Shown: positions 33,697 to 42,738 of the stretch, piece after piece
Numbering within the stretch: position 1 is the stretch's first letter
Layout of the letters: every line of letters begins with the position of its first letter
NCBI RefSeq assembly: GCF_029632765.1
Contig: NZ_CP121247.1
Coordinates: 1,364,001 to 1,428,000, forward strand
Length of the DNA stretch: 64,000 bases
Reading direction: 5' to 3'
From: Arcanobacterium wilhelmae
Lineage (GTDB): Bacteria > Actinomycetota > Actinomycetes > Actinomycetales > Actinomycetaceae
The notes under the pieces: generated by a model
What the model was told of the DNA's origin: nothing
The model's input: the letters and a program-made list of their open reading frames with translations, nothing else
The model's database searches: none
Position numbers and translations under genes: made by a program

Positions 33697-35379
33697 TTAG
33701 TCGCGAGTCAGCTTGCGGTAGACCTGCGCTCCGGCACGGTTCGCATCCGGGCCGAGACGCTCCACCTTATTCTTCTCGTACGATTCGAAGTTTCCTTCAA
33801 ACCAGTACCACGACGCTGGATTCTCTTCGGTTCCTTCCCACGCCAAGATATGGGTGGCTACGCGGTCGAGGAACCAGCGATCGTGGGTAATGACCACCGA
33901 ACAACCCGCAAAGTTCAACAGAGCGTTCTCGAGGGAACCGAGGGTTTCCACATCGAGATCGTTGGTGGGCTCGTCCAGAAGGATGAGGTTTCCGCCCTGC
34001 TTGAGCGTAAGCGCGAGATTGAGGCGGTTGCGTTCACCACCGGAGAGGATGCCCGCCTTCTTCTGCTGGTCTGCGCCCTTGAAGCCGAATGCGGAAACGT
34101 AGGCGCGCGACGGCATTTCCACGTTGCCAACCTGGATGTAGTCCAGGCCGTCCGAGACAACCTCCCAAAGAGTCTTTTCCGGATCGATACCAGCACGGTT
34201 CTGGTCCACGTACGAGAGCTTCACCGTTTCACCGATCTTCAAGTTTCCGCCATCGAGCGGCTCGAGGCCGACGATGGTTTTGAACAGGGTGGACTTGCCA
34301 ACGCCGTTCGGGCCAATGATTCCCACGATACCGTTGCGCGGAAGTGAGAATGAGAGGTCCTTGATCAAGGTACGGCCGTCGAAGCCCTTCTCCAGATCGG
34401 TTGCTTCGAGCACCACGTTGCCAAGGCGCGGCCCTGGCGGGATCTGAATTTCTTCGAAATCGAGCTTGCGTTGCGATTCAGCTTCGGCCGCCATCTCCTC
34501 GTAGCGAGCAAGACGCGCCTTCGACTTCGCCTGGCGGCCCTTCGCACTCTGGCGGACCCATTCGAGTTCGTCCTTCAGGCGCTTCTTGAGCTTGGCGTCC
34601 TTCTTGCCCTGGACTTCGAGACGGGCAGCCTTCGTATCCAAGTAGGTGGAGTAGTTACCCTCATACGGATAGAGGTGACCGCGATCAACCTCAGCAATCC
34701 ATTGCGCCACGTGATCGAGGAAGTAACGATCGTGGGTCACGGCGATGACTGCACCGGCGTACTTCTGGAGGTGCTGCTCGAGCCAGAGCACCGACTCCGC
34801 GTCCAGGTGGTTGGTCGGCTCGTCAAGGAGCAACAGATCCGGAGCTTCAAGGAGAAGTTTGCACAGTGCCACACGACGGCGCTCGCCGCCAGAAAGCACG
34901 TTGACCGGCATATCACCGGGCGGGCAACGCAGAGCATCCATCGCCTGCTGAAGCTGCGAATCAAGATCCCACGCGTTCGCCGCGTCGATCTCCGACTGGA
35001 GCTTGCCCATCTCTTCCATCAGCGCATCGAAATCGGCATCCGGTTCGCCCATTTCGAGGCCAATCTGGTTGAAACGCTGCACCTTCTGAAACATTTCGCC
35101 CATACCTTCCTGGACGTTCTCCAGGACGGTCTTTTCCTCGTTCAGGGGCGGCTCCTGCTGCAGGATGCCCACCGTGTAACCCGGCGAGAGGCGCGCCTCC
35201 CCGTTGGAGGGCTCATCCAAGCCGGCCATGATCTTCAAGATGGTCGACTTGCCAGCACCGTTCGGACCGACCATGCCGATCTTCGCCCCGGGGAAGAACG
35301 ACATCGATACGTCGTCAAGGATCACTTTGTCGCCGACAACCTTGCGGGCACGGCTCATCGTGTAAATAAATTCAGCCAC
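33697..35379 (-). CDS. ettA: Energy-dependent translational throttle protein EttA (ABC-F ATPase)
   Basis: A 560-aa soluble ABC-F protein that binds the ribosomal E site and gates the first elongation step by ATP/ADP ratio. It has two ABC domains. The first has GPNGAGKST, LSGGERRRVALCK and LLLLDEPTNHLD. The second has GPNGVGKST, LSGGERNRLNLALTL and LILLDEPTNDLD. A P-site tRNA interaction linker with charged helices lies between them. The EttA-type arm and length fit better than Uup or drug-resistance ABC-Fs. It starts at a GTG with GGAG upstream. Monocistronic. Confidence 0.95.
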   Translation of the reverse strand: MAEFIYTMSRARKVVGDKVILDDVSMSFFPGAKIGMVGPNGAGKSTILKIMAGLDEPSNGEARLSPGYTVGILQQEPPLNEEKTVLENVQEGMGEMFQKVQRFNQIGLEMGEPDADFDALMEEMGKLQSEIDAANAWDLDSQLQQAMDALRCPPGDMPVNVLSGGERRRVALCKLLLEAPDLLLLDEPTNHLDAESVLWLEQHLQKYAGAVIAVTHDRYFLDHVAQWIAEVDRGHLYPYEGNYSTYLDTKAARLEVQGKKDAKLKKRLKDELEWVRQSAKGRQAKSKARLARYEEMAAEAESQRKLDFEEIQIPPGPRLGNVVLEATDLEKGFDGRTLIKDLSFSLPRNGIVGIIGPNGVGKSTLFKTIVGLEPLDGGNLKIGETVKLSYVDQNRAGIDPEKTLWEVVSDGLDYIQVGNVEMPSRAYVSAFGFKGADQQKKAGILSGGERNRLNLALTLKQGGNLILLDEPTNDLDVETLGSLENALLNFAGCSVVITHDRWFLDRVATHILAWEGTEENPASWYWFEGNFESYEKNKVERLGPDANRAGAQVYRKLTRD

Positions 35380-35487
35380 GTTTCTCCACTCATCGTTTCG
35401 CGGATATTCTCGTAACTCACCCTAGCGAAAAAAGCGCGGTTATCCCAGCCCAAAACCGCTAAATACTGGGAGATTATGCCCACGTCA

Positions 35488-35523
35488 GAGCGTGTGGGCG
35501 GCGCCGCGGCCGCCCACACGCTC
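35488..35523 (-). terminator. Hairpin downstream of ssb
   Basis: A perfect 15-bp GC-rich stem (GAGCGTGTGGGCGGC and complement) lies 5 bp after the ssb stop. It has no U-tract. Confidence 0.7.
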
Positions 35524-35527
35524 CCGG

Positions 35528-36079
35528 CTAGACATGGGCAAGATTATCCGCGACGTCGGTGGTGCGAGCCTGTGGCCCCTCGCCCATCTCCTGTGCCGAA
35601 ACCTCCCCCTCGAGCACCTCGCCGGTAGCTTCATCTACTGATTCCTCTCGCGGTGCTCCAGGTTCGCCCTTAACACCCGGCAAAGGCTCACGCCGGCGCT
35701 TCACCAAACGTCCAGTTCCCGAATTCAAATCGAGCCCCACGCTATCAGCGATAATGACGTTATCGGAACGCATGGTTCCCTCACTGTCTTTGTACTGACG
35801 CACGGTGAACCGGCCGCGCACCATCAAAGCCGTGCCCCGGGTGACCGATTCCTCAACGTTATCCGCGAGCGCGCCGTACGTGCGCACGGTGTACCAAGCA
35901 GTCTCGCCGTTACGGAAATCCTTCGCTTGCGTCGAATAGTATGAAGGGGTTACCCCGATCCGAAAAACGGTGCATTTACGCTCGAAGCTCTCACCAGACT
36001 CCGCATTGATGGCATTGGTGTAGACCTGAGGGTCGGCCGCAGCGAAACCGCGGACTGAAATGATGGTGTCGTTCGACAT
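35528..36079 (-). CDS. Single-stranded DNA-binding protein
   Basis: A 183-aa protein with an N-terminal OB fold (about residues 1-115). It has ISVRGFAAADPQVY, CTVFRIGVTPSYY, WYTVRTYGALADNV and ALMVRGRFTVRQY. A Pro/Glu/Gly-rich acidic tail follows. It lacks the D-D-D-I-P-F tip of canonical replicative SSB, so this is probably a paralogue (SsbB-like). An ATG at 36079 has GAAGGAGA 5 nt upstream. It follows the GTPase pair after a terminator. Confidence 0.88.
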   Translation of the reverse strand: MSNDTIISVRGFAAADPQVYTNAINAESGESFERKCTVFRIGVTPSYYSTQAKDFRNGETAWYTVRTYGALADNVEESVTRGTALMVRGRFTVRQYKDSEGTMRSDNVIIADSVGLDLNSGTGRLVKRRREPLPGVKGEPGAPREESVDEATGEVLEGEVSAQEMGEGPQARTTDVADNLAHV

Positions 36080-36138
36080 GGTGTCTCCTTCGAATCTAAT
36101 TGTGTTGACACCCCAAGTCTGGACGCCTGCACGGCGCA

Positions 36139-36180
36139 ACAAAACGGGTGCCGGCTCCCCTGTGGAAAGAACCGGCACCC
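36139..36180 (-). terminator. Intrinsic terminator after the GTPase pair
   Basis: A GGGTGCCGG / CCGGCACCC stem, then CGTTTTGTTG on the minus strand. It separates the GTPase operon from ssb. Confidence 0.8.
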
Positions 36181-36201
36181 GCTTGAAATGTGGATAAGTT
36201 T

Positions 36202-37641
36202 TTAGAAGCTGAGAGCCTCACGAGTCACGCGGTGGCGTTCAAGGAACGTATCGACCCCGTCAACGAGATTCTCACGCGTTACGCCGACAATTGCCTGGCG
36301 TACCTCTTTCTCGTAACGCTCAGCCGCCTGACGCGCAAAGTGTGCGAGCCTGCGCTTCGCTAGCCACCAGTACACTCCAAACGCCAGTACGCCGAACACT
36401 GCGAACGCGAAACGACCCACGACGTCGTCGAAGGGAACGCCAATAATCGCCAATACGAGCCCCGCCACCATGAAAATCACGCCCAGTGCAACCAGCACAA
36501 TCGACGGGAAACGGCTAATCGACGGCAATGGCACCGAACGCAACGCGCCGCCGATCGCGCGTCGCAAGCGTTCAGCGCTCGCTACCTCCCCAGCAACAGC
36601 GTTCTGCCACGGAATCGGTAACCCCTCACGAACGTGCGCCATCCACGTATCACGGATCGCAGTGACCATGGTGTTCGACGGCTGTTCGGGCATCACCAGA
36701 GCTGAATCCGTGAGCCCCTGCGAATCTCGAATCGACTCGACGACTGCACCAACACCGGACGCACGAACAATCCGCTCAGAAATCTCGTCAATCGCATCTT
36801 CGTCCATCCTCGGCTCCGACTCACCCAAATTCGCACGCAACCGAGACGCGATCGCATTAAGCTCCGCCGCAGCCGTCCGCGCAGTCATCGACTCCGCAGA
36901 AACAGCGTCCTCCAAGCGGTCGCGGATCGCATCGATGCCCTGCCCATGCAGCGCCGATGCCGTCATCACGGGAACGCCGGGCAAGCCGTCACGTTCGAGC
37001 AAAGCCTTGACGTCTGCAACCAGCGCCTCACGCCCGGATTCGGGAACCGTATCAATCTGGTTCAACACCACAACCATCGAATCCGCACGCGAAACGAGGG
37101 CGGACAAAAAGCCGCGGTGCAGAACCTCGTCAGCATACTTTTGAGGATCAAGCACCCAGATCAGGAGATCGACCATCGGCACCAAACGCTCCACAAGCAC
37201 CGAATGCCCCACCGCCACCGAATCGTGATCGGGCAGATCGAGTAGCACCAGCCCGTCAAGCCTGTCGGTACCAGCCGTCAAAATCGAACCATGCTCGATC
37301 CGGCGATCCTCGCTGACCTCAAGGTAATCCAGCAACACGTGCGAATCCGCGTTCCACGTGCACGCTGCAGCACGCTCCGTCGTCGGGCGAAGCTCGCCCG
37401 CATCCGCAAAATCAAGCCCTGTGATCGCGTTGAACATCGTCGACTTGCCGGAACCTGTACCACCCACCAGCGCCGCAACAGTCAGATTCGCACCAAGTTC
37501 CATGCGCTCCTCGGCTCGCCGCAGGTCGTCTTGCGCACGAGCAGAGACGAATGGGTCAAAAAATTCACCACCCGAATTCACCGCCACCTGCAAGCGACGC
37601 AGGCGCTCACTGAGCTCACTAGTGACTTCCTTGGCCATCAT
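36202..37641 (-). CDS. Membrane-associated dynamin-like GTPase, second of a pair
   Basis: A 479-aa protein with a GTPase domain near residues 50-235: P-loop GGTGSGKST, switch region TTERAAACTW, G3 LLDLPDHDS, G4 NQID (a variant of NKxD). The C-terminal third has two hydrophobic helices (IVLVALGVIFMVAGLVLAI and FAFAVFGVLAFGVYWWLA), then a basic helix. It overlaps the upstream GTPase gene by 4 bp, so the two are translationally coupled. Paired GTPases of this kind resemble actinobacterial dynamin-like partners (DynA/DynB in Streptomyces). A membrane-remodelling role is an inference. Confidence 0.8.
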   Translation of the reverse strand: MMAKEVTSELSERLRRLQVAVNSGGEFFDPFVSARAQDDLRRAEERMELGANLTVAALVGGTGSGKSTMFNAITGLDFADAGELRPTTERAAACTWNADSHVLLDYLEVSEDRRIEHGSILTAGTDRLDGLVLLDLPDHDSVAVGHSVLVERLVPMVDLLIWVLDPQKYADEVLHRGFLSALVSRADSMVVVLNQIDTVPESGREALVADVKALLERDGLPGVPVMTASALHGQGIDAIRDRLEDAVSAESMTARTAAAELNAIASRLRANLGESEPRMDEDAIDEISERIVRASGVGAVVESIRDSQGLTDSALVMPEQPSNTMVTAIRDTWMAHVREGLPIPWQNAVAGEVASAERLRRAIGGALRSVPLPSISRFPSIVLVALGVIFMVAGLVLAIIGVPFDDVVGRFAFAVFGVLAFGVYWWLAKRRLAHFARQAAERYEKEVRQAIVGVTRENLVDGVDTFLERHRVTREALSF

Positions 37642-39200
37642 GCCCTCTCAACCATGTGTTCGATATCCAACAATTCACTTGCCCTCAGGCGCAACGCTCG
37701 GGCGTCCCCGACCGAAATTTCATCGAGCGCTCCAGTATATGCGGAGGTGACCTCATCGAGCGCCTCGCGCACATGCGAGGCGAGCGAGGCGCGCGCAGCC
37801 TCCACCTGGCTCCCATACCCGAGTTCTGCCGCGGCCTTCTGCGCGCCAGCAACCCCGCCAGCTGCGGCACCGATCAACGCCGCAACACCGACGCCGGAGA
37901 GCCAGGCGTTGTCCTTCGAACCAGATGCACGAAGATCACGTGCCCACGCAGCAAGTGTACGATCCGCGATTTCGTCTGGATTTACCGAGGCCGACGCGGC
38001 CTTCGCGAGCTCATCAAGGTTCGCAATATCCTCACGCCAAGCCGTTTCCACATTTCCCCGAGCCGCCAAGATCCCCTGGACAAGAGCCACACGCGCGGAC
38101 GAGAGAACCGCATCGAAAATCGCCGACATGGCATTATCGCGCTCGCCGCCCCTCCGCTTCGCGAAAAGACCCGGCTTCCTTCCCGCAACCAGCGACGCCA
38201 GCGGGCCGCCTGTAGACGCGAGGGAGAGCCACGACGTCGTTGGCGCACCACGCCCGAAACGCCCGTGTTCGATGTTGGTTGCCAACTTCTCAAGTGGCGC
38301 GGAAGTGGCCTCGCGAGCCTTGTCCTTTAAATCGGTAATCGCGTTGGACTGCATCTCTACAGCCTCAGCGAGCACAGTCAAGTCGGTGCGCAGATGCGGC
38401 AGCGTGGCCGCCGTCGTACGGTCAACCAACGCCTCCCCCATCTTGCGCGCTGCGATCGTCTCCAACCAACCGCGGAACTCGGCAACGACATTCGCGGGTA
38501 GTAGCCCCTCGTGCGGACCCTGATCCGGGATAATAAACAGCGGCGAATCGGCAAGATCCATCTGGGCCATCCGGCTCACCAGATCTTCACGCACCGGCGC
38601 GAAAGCGCGCTCCGAAACGCGATCAAGCACAACCGCAGTGGTGATGCCACGACGGCGAGCAGTCTCCAGCGTGGACCAGGCAACGGCATCACCATAACGC
38701 GAAGCTGTGGTGACGAAAACCCACAAATCCGCCGAATCCATCAGGCGTGCGGAAAGCTCACGGTTCGATTCATCTACCGAATCTAGATCCGGGGCATCGA
38801 CGAACGCGATTCCCGGGATTCCGCCCGCCACCTCAACAAACTTGCCGTAATTGCCAATGCCATGACGGCTCATCGAGCGCTTGTCACTGGGGTGAATCGC
38901 GATCACTGGGGTGCGAGTTGTGGGCCGTAGCACGCCCGCCTCGCTCGCCTCCTCGCCAAGAACTGAGTTGAACAGCGTCGATTTCCCTGCACCCGACGAG
39001 CCGCCCAACACCACGATCGTGGGAACTTCAGTTTCACGCAGGTGCGGCAAGATACGGGACTCGAGCTGGGCAAGCAACTGGCGGCGAGTGGTGTTCAATT
39101 CGTTAGCGCCGGGCATGTCCAAAGGCAAAGTAACTCCCTTAAGTGCGCCAACAGTGCGCTCAACAAGGGCCACAAGTTCCGAATTCGATGCAGTATTCAC
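37638..39200 (-). CDS. Dynamin-like GTPase, first of a pair
   Basis: A 520-aa protein from the GTG at 39200. P-loop GGSSGAGKSTLFNSVLG near residue 66, switch region RPTTRTPV, G3 VDAPDLDSVD; the G4 motif looks degenerate (VLDRVS). Helical C-terminal half with one Gly/Ala-rich hydrophobic stretch (GVGVAALIGAAAGGVAGA). The frame is open 32 codons further up, but the GTG has CATAAT ending 7 nt before it, the leaderless spacing, and the extra residues look unconserved in character. The stop overlaps the next GTPase start. Confidence 0.78.
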   Translation of the reverse strand: MNTASNSELVALVERTVGALKGVTLPLDMPGANELNTTRRQLLAQLESRILPHLRETEVPTIVVLGGSSGAGKSTLFNSVLGEEASEAGVLRPTTRTPVIAIHPSDKRSMSRHGIGNYGKFVEVAGGIPGIAFVDAPDLDSVDESNRELSARLMDSADLWVFVTTASRYGDAVAWSTLETARRRGITTAVVLDRVSERAFAPVREDLVSRMAQMDLADSPLFIIPDQGPHEGLLPANVVAEFRGWLETIAARKMGEALVDRTTAATLPHLRTDLTVLAEAVEMQSNAITDLKDKAREATSAPLEKLATNIEHGRFGRGAPTTSWLSLASTGGPLASLVAGRKPGLFAKRRGGERDNAMSAIFDAVLSSARVALVQGILAARGNVETAWREDIANLDELAKAASASVNPDEIADRTLAAWARDLRASGSKDNAWLSGVGVAALIGAAAGGVAGAQKAAAELGYGSQVEAARASLASHVREALDEVTSAYTGALDEISVGDARALRLRASELLDIEHMVERA

Positions 39201-39336
39201 AACTTCTATTATGCTTGAAAATACGCCTATAAGTGGTGTTCGACGCGGCATTTTCTCACCACATTTGCCATGATCACTCTCAGCCAAGCCGCTCAAGTTT
39301 CAGCCGCACCCACTTCCCCACTACACTGGCTACTGC

Positions 39337-39409
39337 GCCTCCATAGCTCAACGGATAGAGCAACAGACTTCTAATCTGCAGGTTTCCGGTTCGAATCCGG
39401 ATGGGGGCA
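39337..39409 (+). tRNA. tRNA-Arg (anticodon TCT)
   Basis: Acceptor GCCTCCA pairs with TGGGGGC (one T-G), anticodon loop CTTCTAA, T-loop GTTCGAATC. The anticodon stem has one terminal A-C mismatch. It lies 24 bp upstream of orn. Confidence 0.93.
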
Positions 39410-39433
39410 CTGAGGGCTGGTAAAATAGGGCGC

Positions 39434-40084
39434 GTGAGTAATTTTCCTGCGCAAAATACGCCAATTGTTTGGATTGATTGTGAAATGACGGGCCTCGACC
39501 TGGAAAAGGACGCGCTCGTCGAAATCGCCGTTGTGGTCACCGATTCGGAACTCAACCCGCTCGATGCCGGCTTGGACCTCGTGATGAAGCCCACCCCCGG
39601 CTCGGTTGAGCATATGGACGATTTTGTCCGCAACATGCACACCGTTACCGGCCTGATTAACAAATGGGACGACGGGCTGGAGATGGCCGACGCCGAAGCT
39701 CAGGTGATCGAATACATCTCTCGTTTCGTCGAAAAAGGCAAAGCTCCGCTCGGCGGCAACTCGGTGGGAACTGATCGCATGTTCCTGTACCGCGATATGC
39801 CGGCGCTTGTGGACTACCTTCACTACCGCATCGTGGACGTCTCGTCGATTAAGGAGCTCGCGAAACGCTGGTATCCGCGCGCATACTTCGCTGCTCCGGA
39901 GAAGTCGGGCAACCACCAGGCACTAGGCGATATCTACGATTCGATCGACGAATTGCGCTACTACCGCGCAGTCCTCATGCCGAAGGGCGACGGCCCTACC
40001 TCCGAGGAAGCTCGCGCGGCAGCAGCTGACGTTCTCAACAACCTCACCCGCACACGAGCCGACCAAGCTCACGAAGCCAACTAA
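39434..40084 (+). CDS. orn: Oligoribonuclease
   Basis: A 216-aa 3'-5' exoribonuclease of the DEDDh family that degrades 2-5-nt RNAs, including pGpG. Motifs: WIDCEMTGLDLEKD (Asp, Glu), GNSVGTDRMF (Asp), and HQALGDIYDS (His, Asp). The C-terminal tail is longer than in E. coli. Start: GTG at 39434 with TAAAAT ending 7 nt before it and no ribosome site, so probably leaderless. The longer open frame runs into the tRNA gene and is rejected. Confidence 0.95.
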   Translation: MSNFPAQNTPIVWIDCEMTGLDLEKDALVEIAVVVTDSELNPLDAGLDLVMKPTPGSVEHMDDFVRNMHTVTGLINKWDDGLEMADAEAQVIEYISRFVEKGKAPLGGNSVGTDRMFLYRDMPALVDYLHYRIVDVSSIKELAKRWYPRAYFAAPEKSGNHQALGDIYDSIDELRYYRAVLMPKGDGPTSEEARAAAADVLNNLTRTRADQAHEAN

Positions 40085-40098
40085 TCGGCGTCGTAAAA

Positions 40099-40138
40099 AA
40101 TAAAAATCCCCAGCACTTTCGTGCTGGGGATTTTTATT
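40099..40138. terminator. Bidirectional terminator between orn and tRNA-His
   Basis: A perfect 17-bp stem centred on AATCCCCAGCAC, with loop TTTC and T5ATT on both strands. Confidence 0.93.
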
Positions 40139-40140
40139 GG

Positions 40141-40214
40141 GGTGGCTGACGGGACTTGAACCCGCGACCTCCTGGACCACAACCAGGCGTTCTGCCAGCT
40201 GAACTACAGCCACC
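40141..40214 (-). tRNA. tRNA-His (anticodon GTG)
   Basis: On the minus strand: acceptor GTGGCTG paired with CAGCCAC, with an encoded G-1 opposite C73, the histidine identity element. Anticodon loop TTGTGGT, T-loop GTTCAAGTC. Confidence 0.95.
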
Positions 40215-40317
40215 ATTGCGTTGTTCCCATGGGAACGAAGAACAACTATAGCAGGCACATTGGTGCGAGCGAAATTCGAGGCGCGTGATGCACCTCACCA
40301 GCACGAATGCCCCTCAA

Positions 40318-41250
40318 TTAGCGATCAAACACGCGCACTTGGATCGCATTCGCAAAACGATCGAGGTGTTCGTCGCTGGAACCAAGGTAGAGAGATCCGT
40401 CAATCAAGGAAATCTCCATCACATAGAAATCCTCAGGAGAGTCTGGCCCACCCTGGACAACATCCACCCGATTGAAAAGCAAGAGTTCATCGTGCCCAGC
40501 AAACTTGCGCAGCTCCGAGTGGAGGGCCTGACGAATCCGTTCACCCCAGTGCCAGTACTTCTCCGATGGTGCCGCAGCATGCACCACCTCGTCAGCAATC
40601 GAGGAATCCATGGCCGACCGGTAGCGCGGGTGAAGCATTGCCGCCTTCTCCACCTGATGAGACGCGAGCCCATTGAAGTAGATCAGGGATGTCTCACCCG
40701 AATGATCGATTTCGGACAGGTATCGCTGGACCATCACCGTACGCCCACGCTCAAGCTCATACTGCGCATGCAAGATCGCTTCTGCGCGCGACTTCGCGTC
40801 GGTGGCCGTGTAACGCCCCGTTCCACGGCCGCCCGAGGACACAGCCGGCTTGACCACAAAATCACCCCACGCAGGGAAACGGGAGTGGATCTGCTGCTTC
40901 GAGAGCTTCTGCTCCGGCTCGAGCCAGGTAGTCGGAATCGTCGGGAGGCCCACCTCTTGTAGGCCCTTCAGGTAGTGCTTGTCGAGATTCCATTCCATCG
41001 CCCACGGCGAGTTGAAAACACGAGGAAGCGATTTTGCCCAGCCAATGAACCCCTTCGGATCGCGAGCATAATCGCGAGTGGACCGCACGATCACCGTGCC
41101 AGCTTCAGCCCAGTTCACCGACGGATCGTTCCACACCGCAATACGCGGCTCCATGCCACGCTCTCGCAGAGCATCAGGCAGATTCTGATCGTCAGAATCG
41201 AGATGCGGAAATTCTTCTGCCGTTGCCAGTGTGACGATCGGTGCTGCCAC
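40318..41250 (-). CDS. ATP-grasp domain protein
   Basis: A 310-aa protein starting at GTG (41250), with GGGAGG 5 nt upstream. ATP-grasp features: DKHYLKGLQEVGLPTIPTTWL (N-terminal lobe), DFVVKPAVSSGGRGTGRY (ATP-binding Lys and glycine loop), RTVMVQRYLSEI, and a terminal EISLIDGSLYLG with acidic and polar metal ligands. The family ligates a carboxylate to an amine or thiol. The substrate is unknown and there are no biosynthetic neighbours. The longer open frame upstream has no ribosome site. Confidence 0.75.
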   Translation of the reverse strand: MAAPIVTLATAEEFPHLDSDDQNLPDALRERGMEPRIAVWNDPSVNWAEAGTVIVRSTRDYARDPKGFIGWAKSLPRVFNSPWAMEWNLDKHYLKGLQEVGLPTIPTTWLEPEQKLSKQQIHSRFPAWGDFVVKPAVSSGGRGTGRYTATDAKSRAEAILHAQYELERGRTVMVQRYLSEIDHSGETSLIYFNGLASHQVEKAAMLHPRYRSAMDSSIADEVVHAAAPSEKYWHWGERIRQALHSELRKFAGHDELLLFNRVDVVQGGPDSPEDFYVMEISLIDGSLYLGSSDEHLDRFANAIQVRVFDR

Positions 41251-41448
41251 GTTGCCTCCCTTTGCTCTACGCCAATTCGCTCCCCAGTTTAGCGGGAAAG
41301 CACCCCCACGGCTCCCCAATGCTTGATTCATGCCAGAAAACACCATGTGCGAGAGGTCACAGCAAAATAAGGGCGAACGAATTTGCATTCACCAGCGAAG
41401 AGGTCTAAAGTATTTTTTCGTTGCGAGGCAATCAACGCAAAGCAACGA

Positions 41449-41521
41449 GCACCGCTAGCTCAACTGGCAGAGCATCTGACTCTTAATCAGAGGGTTCTGG
41501 GTTCAAGTCCCAGGCGGTGTA
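41449..41521 (+). tRNA. tRNA-Lys (anticodon CTT)
   Basis: Anticodon loop CTCTTAA with TCTGA/TCAGA stem, D-stem GCTC/GAGC, T-loop TTCAAGT. Acceptor GCACCGC pairs with GCGGTGT, with a G-U first pair. Confidence 0.93.
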
Positions 41522-41528
41522 CGAATCG

Positions 41529-41558
41529 AAAATGACCAACCGAAAGGTTGGTCATTTT
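41529..41558 (+). terminator. Intrinsic terminator of tRNA-Lys
   Basis: AAAATGACCAACC / GGTTGGTCATTTT stem with a GAAA tetraloop, 7 bp after the tRNA. Confidence 0.9.
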
Positions 41559-41589
41559 CGTATCCACTCCTCACATTTTCAGGACCCTC

Positions 41590-42675
41590 ATGAAGAAAAT
41601 TGCCATCGCACTGGTTCCGCTCACTGTGGTCACGGCGTTGATCGCCGTCGGGTGGTGGATCATCGCCGCTACTCGCCCTGGTTCGACCACCTCGAGCAAA
41701 AAGGAGCCTCTCGACGTCGTTCTCCTTGGCGATTCTTACGCGTCCGGCAATGGCGCGGGCGAATATACCGACACTGATTGCTGGCGCTCTCCTTTCAACT
41801 ACGGCGCCCTAGTTGCCACGGCACTCAACGCACGCTTCACCGACGCGTCCTGCTCTTCTGCGGTGCTCGATTCCATCACGTCCGCTCCGCAGAAGCTCGG
41901 AAACTTCACACACGAAACACGCACCTTCACGATCACGGAGGCAAACGATCCGTGGAAGGAATGGCAGGAGCGTGCTCGTTCCGAGGGAGTATGTGCAACG
42001 AAAAGCGCGAATCTGGATATCTCGATGTCTCTGAGCGCACAATCCAACCACGGAAATGACTACACAGCGACGGCGTGGTGCTCAGCGACGAACAAAACGC
42101 AGGTCAGCGCCGTAACGAAGACCACCGACGTCGTACTCGTGAGCATCGGTGGCAACGACGCCGGTTTCGCCGCAATCGCCGCAGGATGTCTCACAGCCCG
42201 CTCAGCTCGCGCCTGCAACGTTGCACTCTCCCACGCCGAAAACTACGTGAGCGGAGAGTTTCGTAGCGAACTCACGCGCACGCTCACCGGCATCTCCGAA
42301 GCGTCTGGAAGCAACACGCAGGTCTTCCTCGTTGGCTACCCCACACTCCTCGGCAATGACCATTTCACACTCGGTGGCACCATTGCTCCGAAAGTGGACG
42401 TGAGCAAGCGCCTGACTGCCCTCCAAAACGCTGCGGACCAAGCAGGGGAAGCTGCCGCTGCGAGCGCGGGAGCCAATGTCCACTTCGTCTCTACCCGCTC
42501 CGCCCTCGCAAAGCACTCCTTCGACCCCGAAGCGCCAGAGGACTCGTGGATCATCGGCCCGTTCGGCACGTGGAATGTGCGCGAGTATTTCCATCCGACG
42601 CGCGAGGGCTGGGCGGCGATCGCCAGCGTCGTCGAGAAGCAGGTGCGCGAAACGCTCCAGTTACCCGCAAAGTGA
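41590..42675 (+). CDS. Secreted or membrane-anchored SGNH/GDSL hydrolase
   Basis: A 361-aa protein with an N-terminal hydrophobic helix (about residues 4-28) acting as signal or anchor. Block I is VLLGDSYASGNGAG with nucleophile Ser49; block III is VSIGGNDAGFA; the block V histidine is in REYFHPTREGW, where the usual Asp of DxxH is replaced. The ectodomain has several cysteines that could form disulfides, as in Streptomyces lipases of this type. The ATG at 41590 has AGGA 6 nt upstream. Substrate (lipid, or acetylated cell-wall sugar) unknown. Confidence 0.85.
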   Translation: MKKIAIALVPLTVVTALIAVGWWIIAATRPGSTTSSKKEPLDVVLLGDSYASGNGAGEYTDTDCWRSPFNYGALVATALNARFTDASCSSAVLDSITSAPQKLGNFTHETRTFTITEANDPWKEWQERARSEGVCATKSANLDISMSLSAQSNHGNDYTATAWCSATNKTQVSAVTKTTDVVLVSIGGNDAGFAAIAAGCLTARSARACNVALSHAENYVSGEFRSELTRTLTGISEASGSNTQVFLVGYPTLLGNDHFTLGGTIAPKVDVSKRLTALQNAADQAGEAAAASAGANVHFVSTRSALAKHSFDPEAPEDSWIIGPFGTWNVREYFHPTREGWAAIASVVEKQVRETLQLPAK

Positions 42676-42738
42676 CACAGCTCCCGACGTCGGTGCCCGC
42701 CGACGTCGGCGAGAAGCCGTTTGCGTAGAATAGACGTT

